The notes under the pieces were generated by a model. That model did not search any database. It had not been told where the DNA came from and saw nothing but the letters and a program-made list of their open reading frames with translations. A DNA stretch of 43,448 bases from assembly GCF_029978005.1 (NCBI RefSeq), contig NZ_JARKOZ010000085.1:1-43448 (forward strand). Direction: 5' to 3'. The position numbers and the translations under genes were made by a program. Origin of the DNA: Solidesulfovibrio sp. (GTDB taxonomy: Bacteria; Desulfobacterota; Desulfovibrionia; Desulfovibrionales; Desulfovibrionaceae). Of the stretch, positions 33,885 to 42,551 are shown one piece after another (the first letter of the stretch is position 1; each line of letters begins with the position of its first letter).

Positions 33885-35468
33885 TTACCTGTGGGTTTTC
33901 TGCAGGACGAATTCCGGATAGGCCGACACCGCCACTTCGTGCTGGTCCAGGCCCTCGAGCTCGTGCTCGGGCTTCACGCGCAGCGGGACGATCAGGTTGA
34001 GCACCGTGAAGAAGACATACATCACGAGGAAGACGAAGACAAAGTTGGTGCAGATGCCGATGAGCTGGGCCATGAGCTGGCCGCCGTCGCCGTAGAACAG
34101 GCCCTTGACCGTGCCTTCCACGCCGTTGAGGGCGTCGCCGTAGGTGCCGTCGGCGAAAAGGCCCACCGAGAGCAGGCCGAAGGCCCCGTTGACGCCGTGG
34201 ACGGAGATGGCGCCGACCGGGTCGTCGATCTTGAGCGTGCGCTCGACGAAGAAGACGCTGGCGCACAGGAGCACGCCGGCGATGGCGCCGATGATCACGG
34301 CCGAGACGGAGTTGACGAAGGCGCAGGGGGCGGTGATGGCCACCAGGCCGGCCAGGAAGCCGTTGGCGATCATGGAGATGTCGGGCTTGCCGTAGAAGGT
34401 CCACATGTAGAGCATGGCGGAGAACGCGCCGGCGGCCGAGGCCAGCATGGTGTTGACGGCGACCACGCCGATGCGCAGGTCCGTGCCGGCCAGGGAGGAG
34501 CCGGCGTTGAAGCCGAACCAGCCGAAGGCCAGGATGAAGCAGCCGGTCACGGCCATGGGGATGTGGTGGCCGGGCAGGGCGTTGGGGGTGCCGTCCTCAC
34601 GGTACTTGCCCAGGCGCGGCCCGAGGATCTTGCCGCCGGCCAGGGCGGCCACGCCGCCGGTCATGTGCACCACCGAGGAGCCGGCGAAGTCCACCGTGCC
34701 GTGGCCCAGGGCGAAGTACTTGCCGAGCGTGGACAGCCAGCCGCCGCCCCAGACCCAGTTGGCGTAGAGCGGATAGACGAACATGGAGATGAAGAAGGCG
34801 TAGATCACGAAGGACTTGAAGGTCCAGCGCTCGGCCATGGTGCCGGTGGGGATGGTGGCGGTGGTGTCCATGAAGACCATCTGGAACAGGAACAGCGTGA
34901 AAACCACCGCGTCGTAGGACACGCCGGACAGGAAGAAGCCCGTGGCCCCGAAGAGGCCGAAGTCGTTGCCGCCGATGTTGATGGACACCTCGTTGGCCAG
35001 GACCTGGGCCCCGCCGAGGCTGGCCACGCCTCCGACGCCGCCCATCTGCAGGGCGAAGCCGCAGATCCAGTAGCCGAGCATGCCGATGCCGTAGACCATG
35101 AAGTTCATGGCCATGGTGTGGCCGGCGTTTTTGGCCCGGGTGAAGCCCGTCTCGGCCAGGGCGAAGCCGGCCTGCATGAACATGACCAGAAAGCCGCAGA
35201 CGAGCGTCCAGACGATATTGATGGAGATGCGGTTGTGTCCGACCGCGTCGGCCACCTTGGCGGCCAGGGGTTCTTTCTCGGCCAGGGTTTCCAGATCTTC
35301 CCTGGTGGGCGCGCCGGCGGACATGCCGACGATGTCGGCGGCGGTGCCGATGGACGCGCCGGAAGGATCGGGCGTCGGGGCCGGGGCGTCGTCGGCCAGG
35401 GCCGCAAGCGGCAGGGCCAGCGTGATGGTCAGCAGGGCCAGCAACAGAAGGTGTAAGCTTTTTTTCAT
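33885..35468 (-). CDS. amt: Ammonium transporter Amt
   Basis: A 527-residue membrane channel with a signal peptide (about 1-25) and a roughly 60-residue periplasmic extension before eleven predicted helices. DFAGSSVVHMTGG carries the conserved Asp and first pore His, and SVHGVNGAFG the second His. GAKNAGHTMAMN-like and GFNAGSSL segments fit the family. The protein is longer than the usual 400-430 residues because of the N-terminal region and a long C-terminus. The start at 35468 has GGAGA upstream. Transcribed before the PII gene, probably from the sigma-54-like promoter at 35630-35645. Confidence 0.94.
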   Translation of the reverse strand: MKKSLHLLLLALLTITLALPLAALADDAPAPTPDPSGASIGTAADIVGMSAGAPTREDLETLAEKEPLAAKVADAVGHNRISINIVWTLVCGFLVMFMQAGFALAETGFTRAKNAGHTMAMNFMVYGIGMLGYWICGFALQMGGVGGVASLGGAQVLANEVSINIGGNDFGLFGATGFFLSGVSYDAVVFTLFLFQMVFMDTTATIPTGTMAERWTFKSFVIYAFFISMFVYPLYANWVWGGGWLSTLGKYFALGHGTVDFAGSSVVHMTGGVAALAGGKILGPRLGKYREDGTPNALPGHHIPMAVTGCFILAFGWFGFNAGSSLAGTDLRIGVVAVNTMLASAAGAFSAMLYMWTFYGKPDISMIANGFLAGLVAITAPCAFVNSVSAVIIGAIAGVLLCASVFFVERTLKIDDPVGAISVHGVNGAFGLLSVGLFADGTYGDALNGVEGTVKGLFYGDGGQLMAQLIGICTNFVFVFLVMYVFFTVLNLIVPLRVKPEHELEGLDQHEVAVSAYPEFVLQKTHR

Positions 35469-35629
35469 GATTGTCTCCACGTCCATGGTTTTCCCGAAGC
35501 GGTTGCGCCGGGCCTTGATGAGCGTTTCCCGCGAAAGCCGGTGGAAGTGGACCGCCTAGGACGAATCGAATGCCGCGATCATGGTTCCCCTCCGCTTGTT
35601 GTGTCGCCTCGCCGTGACGACGGTATTTG

Positions 35630-35645
35630 TGCAAGCCCCGGACCG
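35630..35645 (-). promoter_or_regulatory. Sigma-54-like promoter for amt-glnK
   Basis: On the minus strand CGGTCCGGGGCTTGCA places GG and GC twelve bases apart and has a perfect TTGCA -12 element; the -24 element is less conserved. It lies 162 bases upstream of amt. Sigma-54 control of amt-glnK is common in proteobacteria. Confidence 0.5.
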
Positions 35646-35770
35646 TCCCTGCTACCCACTGAAATTGTTCACGATCGAAGAAACGAAGCCCTGGGGCGGT
35701 CAAAGGGGGCCGGCGGAATACACACAATAGTGTCGTACGTGTCGGCACAATCCTTCAACTTTGTACCGGC

Positions 35771-35800
35771 AACAAAAGAAACGGGCCTGTTTCTATTGTT
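35771..35800. other. 12-bp dyad in the amt-ynfA intergenic region
   Basis: AACAAAAGAAAC pairs with GTTTCTATTGTT with one mismatch around GGGCCT. No T-run follows, so an operator or mRNA structure is as likely as a terminator. The rest of 35469-35847 holds only the sigma-54-like site. Confidence 0.4.
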
Positions 35801-35847
35801 TTCGAAGGATCACATAGCGTAAAGAAATCGGTTTGTAACATTTCAGC

Positions 35848-35876
35848 TTGGTAACTTTTAACGTAATTGTTACTAT
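35848..35876 (+). promoter_or_regulatory. Candidate sigma-70 promoter upstream of ynfA
   Basis: TTGGTA, 17 bases and TACTAT. GTAAC (35851-35855) and GTTAC (35869-35873) form an inverted pair within it. It is 140 bases from the start codon. Confidence 0.35.
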
Positions 35877-36016
35877 CCATGCCAACCTTGGAATCTTGCA
35901 GACTTGAAATAATACTTCTGTTTAGTAATGTTTGGCGACGATCCCACAGGGCCCTCGCCCGAAGCCAGGCCTTCCCTCTCGACACGGCCGCCGTCTTGGC
36001 GCATGCTGCCTCTCTC

Positions 36017-36343
36017 ATGCTGCGCGCGACCTGCTGGTATCTCCTGGCCGCCCTGGCCGAAATCGGCGGCTGCTACGCCTTCTACGCCTGGCTGCGGCTG
36101 CACCGCTCTCCCCTGTGGACCCTGCCGGGGGTGGTTTCCCTCGTGGCCTTCGCCTGGGCGCTCACCCGGGTGGAGGCCGACGCCGCCGGACGCATTTTCG
36201 CCGCTTACGGCGGGGTTTACATTTTTGCATCCCTGGGCTGGCTGTGGCTGGTGGAGGGCAAGACGCCGGACCGCTGCGACCTGGCCGGCGTGGCCCTGTG
36301 CCTGGTCGGCAGCGGCGTCATCCTGTTCGGCCCCAGGGGCTGA
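36017..36343 (+). CDS. ynfA: YnfA-family membrane protein
   Basis: A 108-residue protein, the exact usual length of the YnfA (UPF0060) family, with four membrane helices. Characteristic segments are [44 protein letters not shown] and [19 protein letters not shown]. The family is related to small multidrug transporters, and the natural substrate is unclear. The start at 36017 was chosen by family length; its ribosome site is weak. Confidence 0.9.
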   Translation: MLRATCWYLLAALAEIGGCYAFYAWLRLHRSPLWTLPGVVSLVAFAWALTRVEADAAGRIFAAYGGVYIFASLGWLWLVEGKTPDRCDLAGVALCLVGSGVILFGPRG

Positions 36344-36385
36344 CGGCCGCTTGTTTCGCCGTCCCGGCTCGCCTACACTGGCCCC

Positions 36386-37270
36386 ATGACCGCAACCGAA
36401 GCCGCAGCGACCGAGACCGTCGCCTGGAACGGCCTGCGCCTGCCGGTCCCGGCCGACTGGCGGCCGACCCGGCTGGGGCTCGGCTATCTCTATTTCGAGG
36501 ATGACGACGGCCCGGCCTTCGAATTCAAATGGCGCGCCGGGGCCGGGCGCGAGGGCATGGAGGCGGCGCTTAAGGCGCTCACCCCCAAGGGCCTGGCCAC
36601 GTCCGGCGGGGAGCTGCCCCCGGCCTGGCTCGACGCCCTGGCCGACTTCGAACTCATGCCCCTGTCCTGGCGCAGGGACGGCCGCGCCGGCCTTGGCGCG
36701 GCCCTTTTCTGTCCCGAGTGCGGCCTGGCCGCCGTGTTCCAGGCCTACGGCGGCCAGGGCGGTCCGGACCCGGCCCGCCAGGCCGCCGTGGCCGCCGCCC
36801 TGGCCGGGATGACCCACCACGACCCCGGGCCGCCGGCCTTTTCCCTGTACGGCCTGTCCTTCGCGGCCCCGCCGGGCTTTGTCCTGGCCGCTTTCGGCTT
36901 CGCGCCGGGGCGGTTCTCCCTCGATTTCGCCGCCCCGGGCCGGCGGCTGGATGTGGTGCGCCTGGCCCCGGCCGACGTGCTCCTGGCCGGGGCCTCCCTG
37001 GCCGACGCGGCCGCCCGGACCTTCAGCCTGGAGGACGGCGCGGTCCGGGAGGAGGGCGGCCTGGCCGGCTGTCCGGCCGTGTGGCTGGCCCGCCGCCAGG
37101 GGACGGGCCTTGGCCAGGTCCTGGCCCGCCGGCTCGGCCGGCCGGGGAGGCTGGCCGTGCTGCGCCACGACGCCGGGGCCAACAAGCTCCTCGGCGCGGC
37201 CCTGACCGCCGCCGTGCCCGTGGACCGGAACTGGCTGGCCGAGACGGCGGCGCGCTGTGTTTCCCTTTAG
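36386..37270 (+). CDS. Unknown protein paired with a PqqD-like gene
   Basis: A 294-residue soluble protein I do not recognise. It appears to have two similar halves, each beginning with a short hydrophobic strand and a Pro-rich turn (GLRLPVPADWRPTRLGLGYLYFED; GLSFAAPPGFVLAAFGFAPGRFSLDF). A CPEC motif lies near residue 110. Codon bias is strongly GC, supporting a real gene. Its end overlaps the PqqD-like gene by 14 bases, which implies translational coupling and a shared function. Confidence 0.75.
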   Translation: MTATEAAATETVAWNGLRLPVPADWRPTRLGLGYLYFEDDDGPAFEFKWRAGAGREGMEAALKALTPKGLATSGGELPPAWLDALADFELMPLSWRRDGRAGLGAALFCPECGLAAVFQAYGGQGGPDPARQAAVAAALAGMTHHDPGPPAFSLYGLSFAAPPGFVLAAFGFAPGRFSLDFAAPGRRLDVVRLAPADVLLAGASLADAAARTFSLEDGAVREEGGLAGCPAVWLARRQGTGLGQVLARRLGRPGRLAVLRHDAGANKLLGAALTAAVPVDRNWLAETAARCVSL

Positions 37271-37694
37271 CAAAAAGCCCGTCCCGGCCGCCGCCGGACT
37301 CTCCCGCCGCGAGGCCCTGGCCCTTTGCCCCACGGTCAGCCGCGACGTGGACGCGAAGGAGACGGCGTCCGGGTTGGTGCGCCTGTCGCTTCCCGTGGCC
37401 GTGCGGCCGGCCCTGGCCGGGCTGGCCAGGCGGCTTGGCCTCTGGGACGGCAAGGTGTTGCGCAGGACCGTGGAGCTCGACGCCATGGGCTCGGCCGTGT
37501 GGCGCTTGATCGACGGCCGGCGCACGGCGGGGGAGATCGCCGCCGCCCTGGCCGGCCGATACCGCCTGGACCCGCGCGAGGCCGAGCTGGCCGTGGCCGA
37601 GTTCCTGCGCCAGCTCGGCCGGCGCGGGGCCGTGGCCGTGGCCGAGAAGGGGGGAGCAGGGGAGGGGAGGCCTCCGGCGGCCGGGAGGGGGTGA
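37257..37694 (+). CDS. PqqD-like peptide-recognition protein
   Basis: A 145-residue protein starting with GTG. Residues about 75-128 match the PqqD fold (LDAMGSAVWRLIDGRRTAGEIAAALAGRYRLDPREAELAVAEFLRQLGRRGAV), the domain that in RiPP pathways binds a precursor peptide for a radical-SAM enzyme. No radical-SAM or precursor gene is visible nearby. The last ten or so codons and the stop are provided by repeat copy E: the stop TGA lies at the tip of that hairpin. The natural C-terminus may therefore have been altered by the repeat. Confidence 0.8.
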   Translation: MFPFSKKPVPAAAGLSRREALALCPTVSRDVDAKETASGLVRLSLPVAVRPALAGLARRLGLWDGKVLRRTVELDAMGSAVWRLIDGRRTAGEIAAALAGRYRLDPREAELAVAEFLRQLGRRGAVAVAEKGGAGEGRPPAAGRG

Positions 37695-37705
37695 CCCCCT
37701 CCCGG
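37670..37705 (+). repeat. Gene-end hairpin repeat, copy E, overlapping a stop codon
   Basis: The core GCCTCCGGCGGCC (37670-37682) is followed by a perfect 12-bp stem with a 1-base centre (37681-37705), then ACCCTCCCC. The stop codon of the PqqD-like gene (37692-37694) is within the hairpin. Confidence 0.78.
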
Positions 37706-37777
37706 ACCCTCCCCAAAGGGGGGCAGGGGATTGCCGTAGGCGTCGGATGTCGTATAGATGGGGGGATGGAGGGTCCC

Positions 37778-38503
37778 ATGCGCGGCATCACACGTCGGTT
37801 GTTCCTGAAGTTCCTGGCCGGGGCGGCGGTTTTCGGGCGATGGGCCGGGGAGGCCCGGGCCTTTTTCGTGCGGGAGTTTCCGGTGCGCACCGTGGAGATC
37901 GAGGATTTCGGCTTCGATGCGGCCACGGGCAGCGTCACCCGCGCCGCCGGCCCGGCCGAGCCCTACGTCCTGGCCGTGGACGGGCTGGTGGCCCGGCCCC
38001 AGCGTCTGTCCTACGCCGAGCTCCTCGCCCTGCCGCGCCACGAGCAGGTCTCCGACTTCCACTGCGTGGAGGGCTGGTCCGTGGGCGACCTGGCCTGGGG
38101 CGGGCTGCGCCTGGAAAGTCTGACCGGGCTGGCCGGCCCCCTGCCCGAGGCCCGCTACGTGGTCTTCCACAGCCTCGGCCGCACCCGTTCGCGTCCCGAG
38201 GGCCTGGACCACTACGTCGAGTGCCTGCCCCTGGCCGACCTGCTCGATCCCGATCTCGCCTACCTGCTGGCCCTGACCCTGGCCGGCGCGCCTTTGCCCC
38301 TTTCCCACGGCGCTCCCCTGCGCCTGGTATGCCCCTTCGACCTGGCCTACAAGGGCGCGAAGTTCGTCGCCCGCCTGGAATTCGCCGCCGATCCCGTGGA
38401 AGGCTGGTGGACCCGCGCCAACGGCATCTACGAGACCGTGGCCCCGGTGGAGCCCGGCCGCCTGCGTCGGCCCGATCCCCGCGCCTCCGCCCGCCGTTCC
38501 TGA
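37778..38503 (+). CDS. Tat-exported molybdopterin oxidoreductase of the sulfite oxidase/MsrP type
   Basis: A 241-residue protein with a twin-arginine signal (TRRLFLKFLAGAAVFG) at the start. The domain contains DFHCVEGWSVGDLAWGGLRL, where Cys96 is the expected metal ligand of the sulfite oxidase fold, and PLSHGAPLRLVCPFDLAYKGAKFVARLEF near the end. It would act in the periplasm with a molybdenum cofactor; the substrate is unknown and may be a protein methionine sulfoxide or another oxo-compound. GGAGGG lies just upstream of the start at 37778. No membrane partner MsrQ is adjacent. Confidence 0.88.
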   Translation: MRGITRRLFLKFLAGAAVFGRWAGEARAFFVREFPVRTVEIEDFGFDAATGSVTRAAGPAEPYVLAVDGLVARPQRLSYAELLALPRHEQVSDFHCVEGWSVGDLAWGGLRLESLTGLAGPLPEARYVVFHSLGRTRSRPEGLDHYVECLPLADLLDPDLAYLLALTLAGAPLPLSHGAPLRLVCPFDLAYKGAKFVARLEFAADPVEGWWTRANGIYETVAPVEPGRLRRPDPRASARRS

Positions 38504-38631
38504 ACTTTCGCCATCCGGCCGGGGCATGGGCCCCTTGACGGATCGCCCGGGATGGGCGAGGCCTCGAAAAACGGGCCGCCGCGTCTCGTCGTGGCGCAAG
38601 GCCCGTGGTGATTGGTTTTTCGGAGGGTGGG

Positions 38632-38964
38632 ATGGGACTTGTGGTGGTGTGGACGACCAGGGAGCGCGAGGCCGCCCTGGCCATGGCCCTGGTCTACGCC
38701 AGAAACGCCTTGCTGCGGGGGCATTTCGCCCGGGTGCGCCTGCTCGTGTGGGGGCCGTCGGCCAAGGTGCTGGCCTGCGACCCCGAACTCCAGGAGGCCG
38801 TGGTGGCCTGCCGGGCCGCCGGGGTGGACGTCGCCGCCTGCCGCGAGTGCGCGGAGGTTTTCGAGGTGGCCGAGTGTCTGTCCCGCCTGGGCCTGGCCCT
38901 GGTCGCCGGCGACGCGACCCTGTCGGACGCCCTCAAGGACGGCTGGAAGGTGGTGAGCGTGTAA
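38632..38964 (+). CDS. DsrE-family protein
   Basis: A 110-residue protein resembling the single-domain DsrE-like proteins of sulfate reducers: LVVVWTTREREAALAMALVYARNA, VRLLVWGPSAKVLACDPELQ, and a C-terminal LSDALKDGWKVVSV. A VAACRECAE segment provides the cysteines typical of sulfur-relay members, which carry persulfide sulfur. GGAGGG lies 5 bases before the start at 38632. Its partner is not known. Confidence 0.85.
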   Translation: MGLVVVWTTREREAALAMALVYARNALLRGHFARVRLLVWGPSAKVLACDPELQEAVVACRAAGVDVAACRECAEVFEVAECLSRLGLALVAGDATLSDALKDGWKVVSV

Positions 38965-38998
38965 CTGCAAGAGAACCGGGAAGCGCGGGGGTACGTCC

Positions 38999-39685
38999 AT
39001 GAACGAGTATCCGTATGAAACGCAACTGCTGCTGCGTCTTGTCCTGGCGGTCGTTTGCGGCTCGATCCTGGGCTACGAGCGGGAGCGCCACGGCATCAGC
39101 GCCGGCTTGCGGACCAACATCCTGGTCTGCCTTGGAGCCGCCCTGATGATGGTCATTTCCAAATATTTCTATTATAAATCCGGCGAAACCACAGGAACCA
39201 TTGCCGTTGGCCTCGATCCGTCGCGCATCGCGGCCCAGATCGTCACCGGGGTGGGCTTTCTCGGCGCGGGCGTGATCATCAAGGACAAGGGAGCCATCCG
39301 GGGACTGACCACGGCCGCCACGCTGTGGTTCAACGCCGGCGTGGGCATGGCGCTCGGGGCCGGCATGGTGATCATCCCACTTTCCTGCACCCTGCTTGGC
39401 ATCGGGTCCCTGACCATCCTCAAGCACGTCCAGCGCTATATCCGCCGCGAGGCCTACCGGGTGATCAGCGTCACCTGCCGGGAAACCCAGGAACCCTTGG
39501 AAAAACTGCTGACCTTCTTCCGGGATCGGGGGCTCACCATCGAAAACTTGAGCCTCGGCAAGGTCAAGGAAGGGCTTTCCACCTACCAGTTCACGCTTCG
39601 TTGCGACTGGTCCTGCGTCGAGGCCGTGGCCTGCATCCGCGACTTGGCCGGGCTCGGCTTCGTTGAAAAGGTCAAGATGGGCTAG
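38999..39685 (+). CDS. MgtC/SapB-family membrane protein
   Basis: A 228-residue protein with about four to five N-terminal membrane helices and a C-terminal ACT-like cytoplasmic domain (about 150-228). Motifs: ILGYERERHGISAGLRTNILVCLGAALM, VGFLGAGVIIKDKGAIRGLTTAATLWFNAGVGMALG, the hallmark of MgtC/SapB proteins. The family influences magnesium homeostasis and membrane potential. It starts 34 bases after the DsrE gene and may be co-transcribed with it. Confidence 0.9.
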   Translation: MNEYPYETQLLLRLVLAVVCGSILGYERERHGISAGLRTNILVCLGAALMMVISKYFYYKSGETTGTIAVGLDPSRIAAQIVTGVGFLGAGVIIKDKGAIRGLTTAATLWFNAGVGMALGAGMVIIPLSCTLLGIGSLTILKHVQRYIRREAYRVISVTCRETQEPLEKLLTFFRDRGLTIENLSLGKVKEGLSTYQFTLRCDWSCVEAVACIRDLAGLGFVEKVKMG

Positions 39686-39694
39686 CCCGGTCGG

Positions 39695-40519
39695 CTAACA
39701 GGCCGGGATGACGGCGGCGAGCAGCCTTGCCAGGTCGGCCTCGGCCCGGCGGGCGGTCTCCAGCACCGCCTCGAGGGTCGTCTCCGCCATGCAATCCGGC
39801 AGGTTGACGTTGGTCAGGCAGGAGACGGCCAGCACATCGAGCCCCAGGTGCCGGGCGGCGATGACCTCCGTCACCGTGGACATGCCCACGGCGTCCGCGC
39901 CGAGAAGCCGTAGCATCCGCGTCTCGGCCGGCGTCTCCAGGCACGGCCCCAGCACCCCGGCGTAGACCCCGCGCTCCAGGCGAAGGCCCAGCGACAGGGC
40001 GGCCGCGTCGGCGACGCCGCCCAGGCGCGGGCAATAGGCCCGGCTCATGTCCGGAAAACGCGGCCCGGCCGCGTCGTCGTTGGGCCCGACCAGGGGATTG
40101 CGGCCCGTGAGATTGATGTGGTCCGTCAGCCGCATGAGCCCGCCGGCGGCGAAATGCGGATCCAGCGCCCCGGCCGCGTTGGTGAGGACGAGCGTGCGCA
40201 CGCCGCAGGCGGCCAGGAAGCGCACGCCGAAGGCCACCTCGCGCGGGCTGTAGCCCTCGTAGAGGTGCTGGCGGCCGGCCAGCAAGGCCGTGGGCCGCCC
40301 GCCCACCGTCCCGACGACCAGCCGGCCGGCGTGGCCCGGGGCCGTGGCCCGGGGGAAGCCGGGCAGCGCGGCCGTGGGCATCTCCCGCGCCCCTTCCAGG
40401 AGGGAGGCGACGCCGCCGAGGCCCGTGCCCGCCACCAGGCCCACCGTCCCGTCGGCCAGGGGACCGAGGACGCTCGCGGCCGTCGTGACGGCTTGCTTTA
40501 CATCTTCGACATATTGCAT
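39695..40519 (-). CDS. Purine nucleoside phosphorylase (trimeric PNP family)
   Basis: A 274-residue enzyme that splits purine nucleosides with phosphate in nucleotide salvage. It has AGTGLGGVA near the N-terminus (phosphate loop), GRQHLYEGYSP, LTNAAGALDPHF and the base-binding segment LGADAVGMSTVTEVIAARHLGL. These are features of the PNP-I/methylthioadenosine phosphorylase group; the AAG motif suggests PNP. The start at 40519 is inside an A/T stretch and abuts the sigma-28 promoter of motAB on the other strand. Confidence 0.92.
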   Translation of the reverse strand: MQYVEDVKQAVTTAASVLGPLADGTVGLVAGTGLGGVASLLEGAREMPTAALPGFPRATAPGHAGRLVVGTVGGRPTALLAGRQHLYEGYSPREVAFGVRFLAACGVRTLVLTNAAGALDPHFAAGGLMRLTDHINLTGRNPLVGPNDDAAGPRFPDMSRAYCPRLGGVADAAALSLGLRLERGVYAGVLGPCLETPAETRMLRLLGADAVGMSTVTEVIAARHLGLDVLAVSCLTNVNLPDCMAETTLEAVLETARRAEADLARLLAAVIPAC

Positions 40520-40520
40520 A

Positions 40521-40547
40521 TAAATTTCCCCCGTCTCCAGCCGACGT
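40521..40547 (+). promoter_or_regulatory. Sigma-28 type promoter for motAB
   Basis: TAAA, 15 bases and GCCGACGT. The GCCGA half of the -10 is intact. Transcription would start near 40553, about 77 bases before motA. It lies directly beside the divergent phosphorylase start codon. Confidence 0.6.
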
Positions 40548-40629
40548 AGCACGGCTCGGGCGGGCAGGGAAGGGGGAGGCCCTCGCTGTCCGGCTCGCGT
40601 CGCAATTTTCGCACGCAACGGACGGGCGC

Positions 40630-41388
40630 ATGGATCTCGGAACCTTCCTCGGCCTGGCCTCGGGCATCGCCCTGGTGCTGGGCGCCATCTTCATGGGCGG
40701 CACGCTCATGGAGTTCATCAACGTGCCGAGCATCATGATCGTGGTTGGCGGCACGCTCGCTTCCATCTGCGTCGCCTATCCTCTGGTCGAGGTCCGGCAG
40801 GCCTTCGCGGCCATGATGCAGATCTTCTCCTCGCGCAAGGTCCGCGATGCCGAAGTCGTCAACATGATGGTGCGCATCGCCGAGATCAGCCGCCGCGAAG
40901 GGCTCATCGCCCTGGAAAACATCCACACCGACAACGCCATCCTCAAGAAGGCCTGCCAGCTCATCGCGGACAACGCCGACGCCGGGCTGATCCGTGAGAC
41001 CGTGCGCATCGAGATCGGCTCCATGAAGCGCCGCCATGCCGTGGGCGAGGCCGTGTTCAAGTCCCTGGCCGGCTACGCGCCCTCCTACGGCATGATCGGC
41101 ACGCTCATCGGCCTGGTGCAGATGCTCACCCGCCTGGACGACCCCAAGAGCCTGGGCCCGTCCATGGCCGTGGCCATCATCACCACCTTCTACGGCTCCA
41201 TGCTCTCCACGCTATTCTTCCTGCCCGTGGCCGGCAAGCTGCGCGCCCGCACCCTCAACGAGACGCTCCAACTGGAGATCATCTTCGAGGGCGCCAAGTG
41301 CATCCTCGAAAACAACAACCCGCGTCTGGTCTACGAGAAGCTTTCCTCGTTCATCGCCCCCAAGGAGCGCCGCTATGAGCGCCGATGA
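40630..41388 (+). CDS. motA: Flagellar motor stator protein MotA
   Basis: A 252-residue membrane protein with four helices. GTLASICVAYPLVEVRQAF, the cytoplasmic loop with RREGLIALE, and GTLIGLVQMLTRLDDPKSLGPSMAVAIITTFYGSMLSTLFFLPVAGKL are typical of MotA. With MotB it forms the ion channel that turns the flagellum. It overlaps motB by 14 bases. A sigma-28 promoter lies 80 bases upstream. Confidence 0.95.
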   Translation: MDLGTFLGLASGIALVLGAIFMGGTLMEFINVPSIMIVVGGTLASICVAYPLVEVRQAFAAMMQIFSSRKVRDAEVVNMMVRIAEISRREGLIALENIHTDNAILKKACQLIADNADAGLIRETVRIEIGSMKRRHAVGEAVFKSLAGYAPSYGMIGTLIGLVQMLTRLDDPKSLGPSMAVAIITTFYGSMLSTLFFLPVAGKLRARTLNETLQLEIIFEGAKCILENNNPRLVYEKLSSFIAPKERRYERR

Positions 41389-42118
41389 GGAAGACGGTTT
41401 CGACGACGACATGGACGAAGCCGAGGTCCCGTCGGAGTGGCTGACTACCCTGGCCGACATGTCCATGCTCTTGATGAGTTTTTTCATCATGCTGTTTTCC
41501 ATGTCGAGCCTGGACGTCAAGAAGTTCACGGACTCGTTCACCGCGGTACGCAGCGCCCTCGGCAGCACCGGCAAGAACATGACCACCGCGCCGGTGTCCT
41601 CGGCGGAGATGTCCACCCTGGTCGAGCAGGCCAAGCTCAAGCAGCGCATCATCGGCGAGCAGCGCCGGGTCTTCGAGCAGTTTCGTTCCTACGTCTCCCA
41701 GAAGGGCCTCGACGGCGTGGTGGGCGCGACCCTGGAGGCGGGCAAGATCACCATCGCCTTTCCCTCGGGCGTGCTTTTCCCCAAGGACGGCGTGGACCTG
41801 AGCGAGGAGGGCAAGGCCCGGCTGCGCACCCTCTACGACTTCCTCGTCAAGACCGCCGGGGAGCGCGTCAACATCCGCGGCTTCACCGACGACCAGCCCC
41901 CAGGCCCGGGCAGCCGCTTTCGCGACAACTGGGAAGTTTCCTCCTTGCGTGCCGTCGCCGTGCTGCGCTACATGCTCTCCCTGGGGATGCCCTCCAACCG
42001 ATTGACAGCCACCGGATTAGCTGATTTAGAACCCCTCTATCCCAACGACACCCCCGATCATCGGGCGCGCAACCAACGCGTGGAGTTTGTGTTGGAACGC
42101 TTCATCGGCGGCGAATAG
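41375..42118 (+). CDS. motB: Flagellar motor stator protein MotB
   Basis: A 247-residue protein. One membrane helix (about 26-48) contains the ion-carrying Asp28 in TTLADMSMLLMSFF. The periplasmic OmpA-like domain (about 110-245) has IRGFTDD, SLRAVAVLRYMLSLGMP and a NQRVEFVL end that bind peptidoglycan. The Asp and lack of polar PomB-type features favour protons, but this is inference. The N-terminus is unusually acidic (DEEDGFDDDMDEAE). Confidence 0.95.
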   Translation: MSADEEDGFDDDMDEAEVPSEWLTTLADMSMLLMSFFIMLFSMSSLDVKKFTDSFTAVRSALGSTGKNMTTAPVSSAEMSTLVEQAKLKQRIIGEQRRVFEQFRSYVSQKGLDGVVGATLEAGKITIAFPSGVLFPKDGVDLSEEGKARLRTLYDFLVKTAGERVNIRGFTDDQPPGPGSRFRDNWEVSSLRAVAVLRYMLSLGMPSNRLTATGLADLEPLYPNDTPDHRARNQRVEFVLERFIGGE

Positions 42119-42128
42119 GGAGCCCGGC

Positions 42129-42551
42129 ATGGACTTCACGTTCAGCCTGGAAGGGGAGGGCGGCCGGCGCGCCGCCCACCGCGAGCGGGTGCGCGGACTG
42201 GTGGCCCTGTGGGACGGCGGGGGCGACAGGACCTATGTGGTCCACGACGTCAGCGCCACCGGGATGTCCCTGGTCGACCCGGACGGGGTGCTCGTCCGGG
42301 GCCGGGAAGGGCGCGTGACGCTGGCCATCGGGCCGCGCACGCTCGTCACGGGCCTGCCCGTCAGGGTGGTGCGCGTGACGGACGCCGGCTTGGCCGGCCT
42401 GGCCTTCGGGGAGCTGACCCTGCGCCAGGAGGCCTGGCTCGACAAGCTGGTCCTGGAAATACAGAAACGGCGCATCGACCTGCGCAAGGCGCGGGAGACG
42501 GCCGACAACCCTGAGGACAAGAAGACGGATCGTGCCGACGAACAAACATAA
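42129..42551 (+). CDS. PilZ domain c-di-GMP-binding protein
   Basis: A 140-residue protein with the PilZ signature split as RERVRG near residue 20 and DVSATGMSL near residue 44, the two parts that bind c-di-GMP. It follows motB by 10 bases, so it may adjust motor output in response to c-di-GMP, as YcgR-type proteins do. The C-terminal 40 residues are charged and helical. The next gene overlaps its end by 20 bases. Confidence 0.88.
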   Translation: MDFTFSLEGEGGRRAAHRERVRGLVALWDGGGDRTYVVHDVSATGMSLVDPDGVLVRGREGRVTLAIGPRTLVTGLPVRVVRVTDAGLAGLAFGELTLRQEAWLDKLVLEIQKRRIDLRKARETADNPEDKKTDRADEQT

